Under the pieces are notes generated by a model. The model was not told where the DNA came from, ran no database searches, and was given only the letters and a program-made list of their open reading frames with translations. The position numbers were made by a program, and so were the translations under genes. Positions 25,947-34,155 of a DNA stretch of 64,000 bases are shown one piece after another; position 1 is the first letter of the stretch; each line of letters begins with the position of its first letter. This DNA is from Bog-756 sp963699055 (GTDB lineage: Bacteria; Actinomycetota; Acidimicrobiia; Acidimicrobiales; RAAP-2), in the NCBI GenBank assembly GCA_963699055.1, contig CAVOTA010000002.1:1550001-1614000 (forward strand), read 5' to 3'.

Positions 25947-25977
25947 GACGGCCACGCGCATCACGCGCGTGGCCGTC
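25947..25977. terminator. Strong hairpin between convergent sodN and the large secreted-protein gene
   Basis: A perfect 13-bp inverted repeat (25947-25959 with 25965-25977, core GGCCACGCGC / GCGCGTGGCC) around the loop ATCAC. It lacks a T-run, but its place between convergent stops suggests a two-way terminator. Confidence 0.65.
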
Positions 25978-26051
25978 GCCGCGTGCGGACCCGATGACGC
26001 CCGCTCCGTCGGATCCCGGCAGACCCCCGGGAACCCCGGGGACGGAGGTCG

Positions 26052-29000
26052 TCAGCCGATCGTGACGGTGAGCTTCTGGACGGCGGTCACCGACCCAGCC
26101 GTCGCCTTGACCGTGAGCAGGGACGACTTGTCGGTTGCCGACGGAGTGCCCGACAGCGTGGCGGTGCCGTTCCCGTTGTCATGGAACGACAGGCCGGCGA
26201 GCTTCCCGGGCAGTGCCGCCGAGAGCACCACACCGGAGGGGAGGCCGGAGGTCGTCACCGTGAAGGACCCGGCCGTACCGGTGTGGAACGTCGTCGAGGC
26301 CGCCGAGGTGATCGCCAGCACGTGCACCGTGAAGGTCTGCACGGTGGGTACCCCGGGGCCGTTGGTCGCCTCGACGAAGAACGTGTAGGTGCCTCCCACG
26401 GCCGGACCCCTGCCCGTGATCCTGGCCGTCCCGGCACCGGTCTTCGTACCGGGCGTCAGCTGCATCCACGGGGCGATGCCCGCCTCGCCGACCGTCGGCG
26501 TCGGCGTGCCCGACGTGGTCACCTTGAACTTCAGGGCCTTCCCGGCGGCGATCGTCACCGACGACGCCGAGGTGATGACGGCGGTGTTGGCCGAGGGGAC
26601 GATCACATTGGACGGTGCCGACGCCGGACCGGAGCCGTCAGCGTTGATCGCCCGGACGGTGAAGTACTGGGAGACGCCGTTCAGCAGGCCGGTGAAGGCA
26701 CAGGTCGTCGAAGTCGTGGTGCACGTGCGCCCGGTGGTCCCGAGGACGGTGTACCCGACAATGGGCAGCCCGTTGTCGGACGGCGCCGTCCATGTGACGG
26801 TGGCCGAGGCATTCCCGGCCACCGCCACGACGCCGGTCGGGGCGTCGGGGACGCTGGTCGGGGTGACGGGTGCCGACGGGTCCGAGGCCGCACCGGTGCC
26901 GTCGGCGTTGGTGGCGGTCACCGTGAACGTGTAGGCGGTGCCGTTGGTCAGGCCCTCGACCGTGCAGGTGGTGGTGGAGCCGTCCGGCGTCGAGCAGGAC
27001 TGCCCGCCCGAGCTGGTGGCGGTGTAGCCGGTGACCGGCGAGCCCTCGTCCCCCGGCGCCGTCCAGGTGACGGCGGCCGAGGCATTCCCGGCCACCGCCA
27101 CGACGCCCGTCGGAGCGTCGGGGACGCTGGTCGGGGTGACGGGTGCCGACGGGTCCGAGGCCGCACCGGTGCCGTCGGCGTTGGTGGCGGTCACCGTGAA
27201 CGTGTAGGCGGTGCCGTTGGTCAGGCCCTCGACCGTGCAGGTGGTGAGGGCGCCGTCGGGCGTCGAGCAGGACTGCCCGCCCGAGCTGGTGACGGTGTAG
27301 CCGGTGACCGGCGAGCCCTCGTCACCCGGCGCCGTCCAGGTGACGGCGGCCGACGACGGCCCGGCGGTGGCGGCCACGCCCGTCGGGGCGTCGGGGACGC
27401 TGGTCGGGGTGACGGGTGCCGACGGGTCCGAGGCCGCACCGGTGCCGTCGGCGTTGGTGGCGGCCACCGTGAACGTGTAGGCGATGCCGTTGGTCAGGCC
27501 CTCGACCGTGCAGGTGGTGGTCGAGCCGTCCGGCGTCGAGCAGGACTGCCCGCCCGAGCTGGTGGCGGTGTAGCCGGTGACCGGCGAGCCCTCGTCCCCC
27601 GGCGCCGTCCAGGTGACGGCGGCCGAGGCATTCCCGGCCACCGCCACGACGCCCGTCGGAGCGTCGGGGACGCTGGTCGGGGTGACGGGTGCCGACGGGT
27701 CCGAGGCCGCACCGGTGCCGTCGGCGTTGGTGGCGGTCACCGTGAACGTGTAGGCGGTGCCGTTGGTCAGGCCCTCGACCGTGCAGGTGGTGAGGGCGCC
27801 GTCGGGCGTCGAGCAGGACTGCCCGCCCGAGCTGGTGACGGTGTAGCCGGTGACCGGCGAGCCCTCGTCACCCGGCGCCGTCCAGGTGACGGCGGCCGAC
27901 GACGGCCCGGCGGTGGCGGCCACGCCCGTCGGGGCGTCGGGGGCGCTGGTCGGGGTGACGGGTGCCGACGGGTCCGAGGCCGCACCGGTGCCGTCGGCGT
28001 TGGTGGCGGTCACCGTGAACGTGTACGCGGTGCCGTTGGTCAGGCCCTCGACCGTGCAGGTGGTGAGGGCGCCGTCGGGCGTCGAGCAGGACTGCCCGCC
28101 CGAGCTGGTGGCGGTGTAGCCGGTGATGGCCGAGCCCTCGTCACCCGGCGCCGTCCAGGTGACGGCGGCCGACTGGTTGCCGGCGGTGGCGGCCACGCCC
28201 GTCGGGGCGTCGGGGACGGTCGAGACCGGGACGGAGGTCGACCCGTCGGACGTCGCGTAGTTGCCGTCGCCCGAGTAGGTGGCGGTCACCGTGTCGGTCT
28301 GTGCGGTTCCGATGTAGGTGGTGGTGCACGTCGCCGTGTCGGGCGAGGCGAGGGTGAGCGGCGCCGCCGGACACAGCGTGCCGGCGCTGTCCGTGAACGA
28401 CACCGTCCCGGTCGGTGTGCCGGTGCCCGGTGACGGCACCGCCACACCGGCGGTGAACGTCACCGGCTGACCCACCACGGCGTCGGCGGGGGATGCCGTG
28501 ACCGAGGTCGTGGTGGCCACGGCGGGCGACGTGGTCGGGTGGAGCGTCACGGCCATGATCGTGCGGTAGAGGGCGGGGTCCTTGGCCCCGACCGTGTACT
28601 GGGCGGCCGCGTTGGTGCCCACCACGGTCCCGGCCGACGGCGCCGGAGAGGGCAGGCGGTAGCCGGCGAAGACCATGGTCAGGCTGCCGTCGGCGTCCTG
28701 GACCACGCTCGGGCCGTAGGCCCGTCCCGAGTAGTACGCGCTCACGCCGAGCGGGGCGTTCACACCGCCTGCGAGCGCCACGTCCTGGGCGCGGGAGGCC
28801 GAGAAGGTGTAATCGGTGCTCACGACGGTCTCCGGTTCGGTCCAGTGCTCGCCGTCGGTGGAGGACGAGTAGAAGATCTGGTTGAACGCATCGCTGTCCC
28901 CGTCGGCCGACCAGGATCCGGACAGGAACAGACCGATCGAACCGTCGGGGTTGGTGATGACGGATCCGCCCGAGCCCACAAAGCGCAGCTCGGTGGCGTC

Positions 29001-31124
29001 GGTGGTGCCGGCGGCGGCGTACTGGTTCAGTCCGCCCGGCGGGTCGGTCGTCGAGGTGGGGTTGTTGATGTCGGAGTAGGTGGAGGCACCGGCGCTCTGG
29101 CCGCTGATGATGCCGTTGTTGTCGAGGCCGGCCGACGAGAAGTTGATCCCGTCGGTGGTGTAGGCCACGCGCAGTACGGTGAGGTCCTCGTTGTTCTTGT
29201 AGAGCTTGTCCTGGCTGGTGGACCCCTCGCCGGTCTTGGCCAACGTGGTCGGCGACTCGAGCGTGAGTCCGGGCAGCCCGACCATGTCGTTCGAGGTGTA
29301 GGTGTCCCCGTTGTCCGCACTCGGCACGGTGCAGCCGGTAAGGGTGTCGATGAGCGGGTTGGCACCGCTGTTGATGCTGCCCGAGCCGGTGCTCAGTCCG
29401 GTGCACGACGCCGGGATGACGGTCTTCTTCGTGTCGTCGGCCACCTCGACCGTGACCGGGCTGCCGGCGGAGGGGGTGGGCAGGGCGGCGGCCGTGGTCT
29501 CGGCCGCATAGAACTGGATGCCCGATCCGGTGGTGGCGCTGTAGGTGCCGCCGGCGGACGCCGACGTCCGCCCGGCCACGTAGTAGCCGAGGAGCTTCTC
29601 GGTGTAGAGGACGGCCGTGCTGCCCGCGGGCACGCCCGGATAGGTGGGCAGCGTGCCCACGATGCCGTCGGGAGCCACCAGTCCGTTGGTCTGCTGGGCG
29701 GTGGCGGGCACGATGGGGTCGGCGGTCACGACCGCGCCGACCGGCATGGCCAGGGCGGCGCCCTGCGGGCCGGTGGTGCAGTACTCCAGCGCCGTGGTGG
29801 GACTGGCGTTGCCCTGCGGACAGTAGACGGCGACACCGTTCACGTAGACCCGGTTGGGGGCGTTGTTGTTCAGCGTCGTCGCCGTCTGGTTGCTGGTGAA
29901 GGTGATGTTCAGGTTCTTCTTGGTCCCCGACGTGCCCAGCGTGTTGTTCGGACCCTTCGGGATGGTGGCGGCGGTGTTGACCGTTCCGATCACCTGCTCG
30001 ACGAGGTCGCCGGGGTTGACGGCGATCCCGCCGGAGGCGGCCGTGGTGCACCCGGTGAGCGAGGACGAGGCCACACCGGTGCAGGTGATGACGGCCGACG
30101 GGGACGGGGTCGGCGTGGCGGTGAGGTCGACGAACGGGCCGGCCACGAGCTGCTCGAGACTGTTCGCCTGACCGGTCTGGTTCAGGGGGATGGTGACGCC
30201 GCCCGACGACGGAACGGTCACGCCGGCGGTGGCGAAGGCGTCGGGGTCGAGGCCCACCTGCTCGGAGGCCGGGAGCCCGGCGAGCGGATTCGACGCGGTC
30301 GGGGTGAGCGGGTGGACGAGGAGACCGACGCCGTCGTTGTCCCCGGACGGTCGGTTCAGCGTGTAGAGCCGGGAGACCCCGCCCACCGTCACCACGTTCG
30401 GGTGTCCTTCGCCGTCGTCGTTGATGTCGGCCGACGGGCAGTACCCGCTGTTCTGCTCGAGCGCCTGGCCGAGGTAGGTCCAGTCGCGCCCGTTGTCGGT
30501 GGAGCTGGCGGCCACGATCGACTCGTCCCCGTCCTTCGGGCGCTCGTCGAAGTACCCGGTAAGCGAGCCGTCGGCGTTGCGGACGACGTGGGGGAAGTAG
30601 GCCGGCGAGAACGGCAGCGTGGACCCGTTCGGCTGCCGGGCGGGCGTGCCCGCCGATTCGGTCGTCGTGTTCCCCGTCCCGCAGTACCCGTCGAGGGGAC
30701 CGGGGGTGCCGACCACGCCGCTCGGGTAGGGCGACACACCGGCGGTACCGCTGCCCGCACCCGGGTAGACGGCCACGTTGGGCTCGGCGGTGCTACCGGA
30801 CCCGGTGCTCGATCCCCCCGGCGTGTACGTGGGGAGCAGGAGCGAGCTCGCATAGGCCGTGGTGGCCGGGTCGCCCTGTGACGTGTTCCACGGCGCCTGT
30901 GATGTCCCGTCGGTGATCGTGGCCACGGACGGCGTGTCGACACTGAACGTGGTGCTGTCGCTGGTGGGCGGTGCCGCTGACGCGGGCGTGGCCACCAGGC
31001 CCAGCGGAACACCGATGCTGCTCGCCACGACGGCCGCAGCCGCCAGGCCCTTCAGGAACATCCGGGCGGGACGTCGCTCCGGAGCCGTCGTTGCCGCCTG
31101 ACCTGCCGTCGTCGAACGTGACAC
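26052..31124 (-). CDS. Large secreted protein: sialidase-like propeller, Ig-like and fibronectin type III domains
   Basis: A 1690-residue exported protein. The start at GTG 31124 is set by GGAGG eight bases upstream. The signal peptide has an Arg-rich start, MFLKGLAAAAVVASSIGVPL, then a TPASAAPP cleavage site. The large N-terminal region (to about residue 840) contains Asp-box motifs SSTDNGRDW (about 208) and SSTDGEHW (about 756), typical of sialidase/BNR propellers, with a long insert between them. An Ig-like domain with TYSGDGNY follows. Next come five nearly identical Fn3 repeats, a sixth divergent Fn3, and two C-terminal Ig-like domains. No sortase motif or membrane anchor is seen. A glycan-binding or surface-contact role is inferred; catalytic residues were not identified. 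Confidence 0.85.
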   Translation of the reverse strand: MSRSTTAGQAATTAPERRPARMFLKGLAAAAVVASSIGVPLGLVATPASAAPPTSDSTTFSVDTPSVATITDGTSQAPWNTSQGDPATTAYASSLLLPTYTPGGSSTGSGSTAEPNVAVYPGAGSGTAGVSPYPSGVVGTPGPLDGYCGTGNTTTESAGTPARQPNGSTLPFSPAYFPHVVRNADGSLTGYFDERPKDGDESIVAASSTDNGRDWTYLGQALEQNSGYCPSADINDDGEGHPNVVTVGGVSRLYTLNRPSGDNDGVGLLVHPLTPTASNPLAGLPASEQVGLDPDAFATAGVTVPSSGGVTIPLNQTGQANSLEQLVAGPFVDLTATPTPSPSAVITCTGVASSSLTGCTTAASGGIAVNPGDLVEQVIGTVNTAATIPKGPNNTLGTSGTKKNLNITFTSNQTATTLNNNAPNRVYVNGVAVYCPQGNASPTTALEYCTTGPQGAALAMPVGAVVTADPIVPATAQQTNGLVAPDGIVGTLPTYPGVPAGSTAVLYTEKLLGYYVAGRTSASAGGTYSATTGSGIQFYAAETTAAALPTPSAGSPVTVEVADDTKKTVIPASCTGLSTGSGSINSGANPLIDTLTGCTVPSADNGDTYTSNDMVGLPGLTLESPTTLAKTGEGSTSQDKLYKNNEDLTVLRVAYTTDGINFSSAGLDNNGIISGQSAGASTYSDINNPTSTTDPPGGLNQYAAAGTTDATELRFVGSGGSVITNPDGSIGLFLSGSWSADGDSDAFNQIFYSSSTDGEHWTEPETVVSTDYTFSASRAQDVALAGGVNAPLGVSAYYSGRAYGPSVVQDADGSLTMVFAGYRLPSPAPSAGTVVGTNAAAQYTVGAKDPALYRTIMAVTLHPTTSPAVATTTSVTASPADAVVGQPVTFTAGVAVPSPGTGTPTGTVSFTDSAGTLCPAAPLTLASPDTATCTTTYIGTAQTDTVTATYSGDGNYATSDGSTSVPVSTVPDAPTGVAATAGNQSAAVTWTAPGDEGSAITGYTATSSGGQSCSTPDGALTTCTVEGLTNGTAYTFTVTATNADGTGAASDPSAPVTPTSAPDAPTGVAATAGPSSAAVTWTAPGDEGSPVTGYTVTSSGGQSCSTPDGALTTCTVEGLTNGTAYTFTVTATNADGTGAASDPSAPVTPTSVPDAPTGVVAVAGNASAAVTWTAPGDEGSPVTGYTATSSGGQSCSTPDGSTTTCTVEGLTNGIAYTFTVAATNADGTGAASDPSAPVTPTSVPDAPTGVAATAGPSSAAVTWTAPGDEGSPVTGYTVTSSGGQSCSTPDGALTTCTVEGLTNGTAYTFTVTATNADGTGAASDPSAPVTPTSVPDAPTGVVAVAGNASAAVTWTAPGDEGSPVTGYTATSSGGQSCSTPDGSTTTCTVEGLTNGTAYTFTVTATNADGTGAASDPSAPVTPTSVPDAPTGVVAVAGNASATVTWTAPSDNGLPIVGYTVLGTTGRTCTTTSTTCAFTGLLNGVSQYFTVRAINADGSGPASAPSNVIVPSANTAVITSASSVTIAAGKALKFKVTTSGTPTPTVGEAGIAPWMQLTPGTKTGAGTARITGRGPAVGGTYTFFVEATNGPGVPTVQTFTVHVLAITSAASTTFHTGTAGSFTVTTSGLPSGVVLSAALPGKLAGLSFHDNGNGTATLSGTPSATDKSSLLTVKATAGSVTAVQKLTVTIG
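26848..28212 (-). repeat. Five tandem 273-bp repeats encoding Fn3 domains
   Basis: Units start at 26848, 27121, 27394, 27667 and 27940, each 91 codons. Two sequence types alternate. The units at 26848 and 27394 (AVAGNAS, PDGSTTT) are nearly alike, as are those at 27121 and 27667 (ATAGPSS, PDGALTT). A 546-bp pair has therefore been duplicated recently. Confidence 0.9.
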
Positions 31125-31385
31125 GAATGAGACCTCCACCGATGGTTGCCGCTCGGGTGCGAAGCCACATCCATAGACCACTCTCGCCACGCCGCGTCAC
31201 CCGGATCGGCCGTGTCACGAAGAAATCACCGTCCTGATGCCGGCTCGTGGAGGTCCCGACACCGGACGGTCACCTGGGAGCGGTTCCGGCCATCGTGTCG
31301 ACCCAGTGGGCGGGTCGGCGGCGCGGTGAACGGCCGGCGTTCCCCAGGGGCTGAAGTGAGCTTCGTGCACATCGACGCCAGGTGG

Positions 31386-31391
31386 CAACAT
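31386..31391 (+). promoter_or_regulatory. Candidate -10 element (CAACAT) for the TetR gene at 31398
   Basis: CAACAT ends exactly six bases before GTG 31398. The first base departs from TANNNT. A TTCGTG lies 18 bases upstream as a possible -35. The rest of the 273-base gap to the secreted-protein gene shows nothing else recognisable. Confidence 0.4.
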
Positions 31392-31397
31392 GTCGTC

Positions 31398-32036
31398 GTG
31401 ACCGAGACCGCGGAACGCCCCTACCACCACGGCAACCTCAAGCCGGCCCTCATCGAGGCCGCGGTGGCCCGGGCGCGGGCCGCGGGGCCGGACGCCGTGA
31501 GCCTGCGGGACGTCGCCCACGACGTCGGTGTCTCCCCGTCCGCCGCCTACCGCCACGTGCGGGACCGCACGCACCTGATGGCCCTCGTGTCCCAGGTGGC
31601 CCGGCAGGAATTGGCCCGCACCATGATCGAGGGACAGGACGCCGTGGTGGCGACCGGCGACCCCGTGGCCGACGCCATCGCCCGGTTCGAGGCCTGCGGG
31701 CGCGGGTACATCGACTTCGCCACCGGTTCACCGGAGCTGTTCAGGACCGCCTTCCTGGCGTTGGACTGTGCACCGGACACCGCCGACCACCCCGACCCCG
31801 CCCTGGTCCTGAGCACCGGCATCGACGGCCTGGTCGAGGCCGGCCTGCTCGAGCCCGTGCGGCGGACCGACGCCGCCCTCATCGCCTGGACGGCGGTGCA
31901 CGGGCTGAGCGCCCTGCTGGTCGACGACATGGTGTCGATCGGACTCGGCGTCGACACCGACCAGGCCCGTCGGGCCGTGCTCGACAGCGTGCTGCGGGCC
32001 GTCGTCAACCCGGGCGTGCCGCTGCCCGGACACTGA
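31398..32036 (+). CDS. TetR/AcrR family transcriptional regulator
   Basis: A 212-residue regulator. The N-terminal helix-turn-helix spans about residues 8-55: YHHGNLKPALIEAAVARARA, PDAVSLRDVAHDVGVSPSAA, YRHVRDRTHLMALVSQVARQ. The ligand domain contains ELFRTAFLALD and a C-terminal TetR_C type helix pair (AWTAVHGLSALLVDDMV). It is divergent from the large secreted-protein gene, but no shared operator was found. GTG 31398 is chosen because it directly begins the conserved domain and has a spaced -10-like box. Confidence 0.88.
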   Translation: MTETAERPYHHGNLKPALIEAAVARARAAGPDAVSLRDVAHDVGVSPSAAYRHVRDRTHLMALVSQVARQELARTMIEGQDAVVATGDPVADAIARFEACGRGYIDFATGSPELFRTAFLALDCAPDTADHPDPALVLSTGIDGLVEAGLLEPVRRTDAALIAWTAVHGLSALLVDDMVSIGLGVDTDQARRAVLDSVLRAVVNPGVPLPGH

Positions 32037-32104
32037 GCCGCCCACCCGGCGGTTCCCGGGCGCCGGGGCGGCCCGGGCAACGTCCGGGGGACGATTCTGC
32101 GGCT

Positions 32105-32178
32105 GACGTCCCTGGTCAGGAGCGAATTCGGGAACATCCGCGGAATTCGCTCAAGGTGCCGCCGGAACCTGCCGATAC
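32105..32178. repeat. Dispersed palindromic intergenic element, copy A
   Basis: Contains GAGCGAATTC (32120-32129) and GAATTCGCTC (32143-32152), perfect 10-bp inverted arms with a 13-base spacer. Flanking segments GGTCAG and GCCGATAC, and GCGAATTCGG inside, are shared in the same order with copy B at 52695-52778. It lies between convergent genes. It does not encode protein. Confidence 0.7.
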
Positions 32179-32251
32179 CCGTCCGGAGCCCCGGGTCCGG
32201 CGCATGCACCGGGGGGTGCAGGACGCGTGGTCCCGACCATCCGGCTCCGGC

Positions 32252-32644
32252 TCAGTCGCCGATCGGCCCGGGCGCCACGATGACGGCGTTGCCCCCGGAC
32301 ACGCCCACCGCGTCCGGGCCGTCGCACCGACCGCACGTGCGCACGATGGGCAGCTCCGCCAGTCGCTCGTCGTCGATCGTGGCGCCGCAGACCTCACAGC
32401 GGCCGTAGGTTCCGTCGTCGAGCCGCGCCAGCGCCTGTTCGACCTCGTCCAGCAGGCCGTCCACCGCGTCCACCGCCGAGCGGTGCAGGTCCTCCTCGCC
32501 GCTCGGGTCGTCCCCCGTGGCGGCCTCCCGCCCTCCGTCGGCCCCGTCGGGAACGGCGCCGACCACGTCGGCCACGGTCGGGGGACCGGACGCCGCCGGG
32601 GACGCCGCCGGCACGGTGGGGCGGGTGGACCACTCGTTCTGCAT
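32252..32644 (-). CDS. DksA/TraR-type zinc-finger protein
   Basis: A 130-residue protein ending in a C4 zinc finger: CEVCGATIDDERLAELP then CGRC. Before it is the acidic coiled segment VDAVDGLLDEVEQALARLDDGTYGRC, the usual lead into a DksA/TraR finger. The first 50 residues are Pro/Ala-rich. The DksA tip aspartates are not evident, so an RNA polymerase role is uncertain. ATG 32644 is fixed by a TACGCT box six bases upstream. It is divergent from the SufS-like gene. Confidence 0.82.
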   Translation of the reverse strand: MQNEWSTRPTVPAASPAASGPPTVADVVGAVPDGADGGREAATGDDPSGEEDLHRSAVDAVDGLLDEVEQALARLDDGTYGRCEVCGATIDDERLAELPIVRTCGRCDGPDAVGVSGGNAVIVAPGPIGD

Positions 32645-32650
32645 GTCGGG

Positions 32651-32656
32651 AGCGTA
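32651..32656 (-). promoter_or_regulatory. -10 element of leaderless promoter (TACGCT)
   Basis: TACGCT on the minus strand ends six bases before ATG 32644. Only 22 bases separate it from the divergent TAGGGT box at 32679. Confidence 0.6.
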
Positions 32657-32678
32657 CCCCTGTGCCGGAGGCATCTCG

Positions 32679-32684
32679 TAGGGT
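32679..32684 (+). promoter_or_regulatory. -10 element of leaderless promoter (TAGGGT)
   Basis: TAGGGT ends six bases before GTG 32691 of the SufS-like gene. Confidence 0.6.
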
Positions 32685-32690
32685 GGTCCG

Positions 32691-34109
32691 GTGGACCCCG
32701 CCCGACCCGACCCCGCCGGCGCGTTGGTGCAGCTGGTCGGTTCCGGCCTGCTCGTGCCCTGCCTCGGGGGCGTCGAGCGCCCCGCCGTGGAGCTGGACCA
32801 GGCGGCCTCGACCCAGGCCCATCCGGCGGTCGCCGAGCGGGTGTCGGACTTCCTCCCCTGGTACTCGAGCGTGCACCGCGGGGCCGGGTTCCGCTCACGA
32901 CGGGCCACCGTCGCCTACGAGGAAGCCCGCCGGGCCGTCCTCACCTTCGCCGGCCGGGACCCGGACGGCGACGACGTCGCCATCCTGTGCCGCAACACCA
33001 CCGAGGCCATCAACCACCTCGCCTACCGGCTCCGCCTCGCACCGGACGACGTGGTCGTCACCACCGTCGTCGAGCACCACGCCAACCTCCTCCCGTGGGG
33101 TCGGGTGGCCCGGCGCCGCTACGTCGAGTGCGGGGCCGACGGCACCTTCGACGTCGACGACGTGGTGGCCGCGCTCGACGCCGGCTCCCGGCGGCCGGCG
33201 CTCCTGGCCGTCACCGGCGCATCCAACGTGTCGGGCTGGCTCCCGCCCATCGACGCCGTCATCGCCGCCGCCCACGAACGCGGCGTCCCCGTTGTGGTGG
33301 ACGCCGCCCAGCTGGCGCCCCACCGACCGCTCCCGGCGGCCGCCGACTTCCTGGCCCTGTCGGGTCACAAGCTCTACGCTCCGTTCGGGTGCGGCGCCCT
33401 CGTCGGACCCCGGGCCCTGTTCGAGACCGGTGACCCGTTCCTGGCCGGCGGCGGGGCGGTCGACCTGGTCGGGCTGGACGAGGTGATCTGGACGGCACCA
33501 CCCGACCGCGAGGAGGCGGGGTCGCCGAACGTGCTCGGTGCCGTCGCCCTCCACGCCGCGCTGGACGCGCTGGGCGACATCGGATGGGACGCCGTCGAGG
33601 CCCACGAGGTGGCACTGGCCGGACGGCTCCACGCCGGTCTGGCCGGCATCGACGGCGTGCGCCTGCTCGGGCCCGTGGGCGCCGGACGGGCCGACGCCCC
33701 CACGCTCCCGGTGGCCGCCTTCACCGTCGACGGCATGCACCACGCCCTGGTGGCCGCCCGCCTGAGCGCCGAATTCGGCATCGCCGTCCGGCACGGCTGC
33801 TTCTGTGCCCACCCCTACGTGGTCCGCCTCCTCGGCATGGACGACGACGCCGTCGACGCCTACCGCCGCGAGGTGCTGCACGGCGACCACCGGCGGATCC
33901 CCGGCGCCGTGCGGGCGAGTGCGGGCCTCGGGACGTCGGGCGACGACGTCGACGCACTGGTCGCCGCGCTCGCCGACCTGGCCGCCGGGCTGCCGTCGCC
34001 CGTTCGCTACGAGCAGGACGCGGCCACCGGGGACTTCTTCCCGGTGACCGACGAGCCGGGGTGGCGCGCCGCCGCCCACGAGCTCGGCGCGGCCTGCTCG
34101 CGCGGGTGA
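32691..34109 (+). CDS. Class V aminotransferase, cysteine desulfurase (SufS)-like
   Basis: A 472-residue PLP enzyme. It has the substrate/PLP motif VVEHHANLLPW (His129-His130), VVVDAAQLAPHRP with the PLP Asp, and the Schiff-base pair His226-Lys227 in LSGHKLYAPFG. A C-terminal RHGCFCAHPY (around residues 364-373) carries Cys residues where SufS enzymes have the persulfide Cys. This suggests release of sulfur from cysteine or a related lyase, but no Suf or Isc genes are nearby, so the acceptor is unknown. A roughly 35-residue C-terminal tail is unusual. GTG is set by the leaderless box. Confidence 0.85.
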   Translation: MDPARPDPAGALVQLVGSGLLVPCLGGVERPAVELDQAASTQAHPAVAERVSDFLPWYSSVHRGAGFRSRRATVAYEEARRAVLTFAGRDPDGDDVAILCRNTTEAINHLAYRLRLAPDDVVVTTVVEHHANLLPWGRVARRRYVECGADGTFDVDDVVAALDAGSRRPALLAVTGASNVSGWLPPIDAVIAAAHERGVPVVVDAAQLAPHRPLPAAADFLALSGHKLYAPFGCGALVGPRALFETGDPFLAGGGAVDLVGLDEVIWTAPPDREEAGSPNVLGAVALHAALDALGDIGWDAVEAHEVALAGRLHAGLAGIDGVRLLGPVGAGRADAPTLPVAAFTVDGMHHALVAARLSAEFGIAVRHGCFCAHPYVVRLLGMDDDAVDAYRREVLHGDHRRIPGAVRASAGLGTSGDDVDALVAALADLAAGLPSPVRYEQDAATGDFFPVTDEPGWRAAAHELGAACSRG

Positions 34110-34123
34110 CCGCCGTCGCCACC

Positions 34124-34129
34124 TACGAT
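34124..34129 (+). promoter_or_regulatory. Possible -10 element (TACGAT) before the lipoprotein gene
   Basis: TACGAT would start transcription near 34136, giving a leader of about 20 bases before ATG 34156. No ribosome-binding site is visible in that leader. Confidence 0.35.
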
Positions 34130-34155
34130 CGCCCGGTGCTCGCGAGCGTGTGCCC

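Noticed and set aside
26848..28212. Evenly spaced tandem repeats that could suggest a CRISPR array or satellite
   Set aside because: The 273-base period is 91 codons, stays in frame and encodes Fn3 domains. There are no short repeats with unique spacers.
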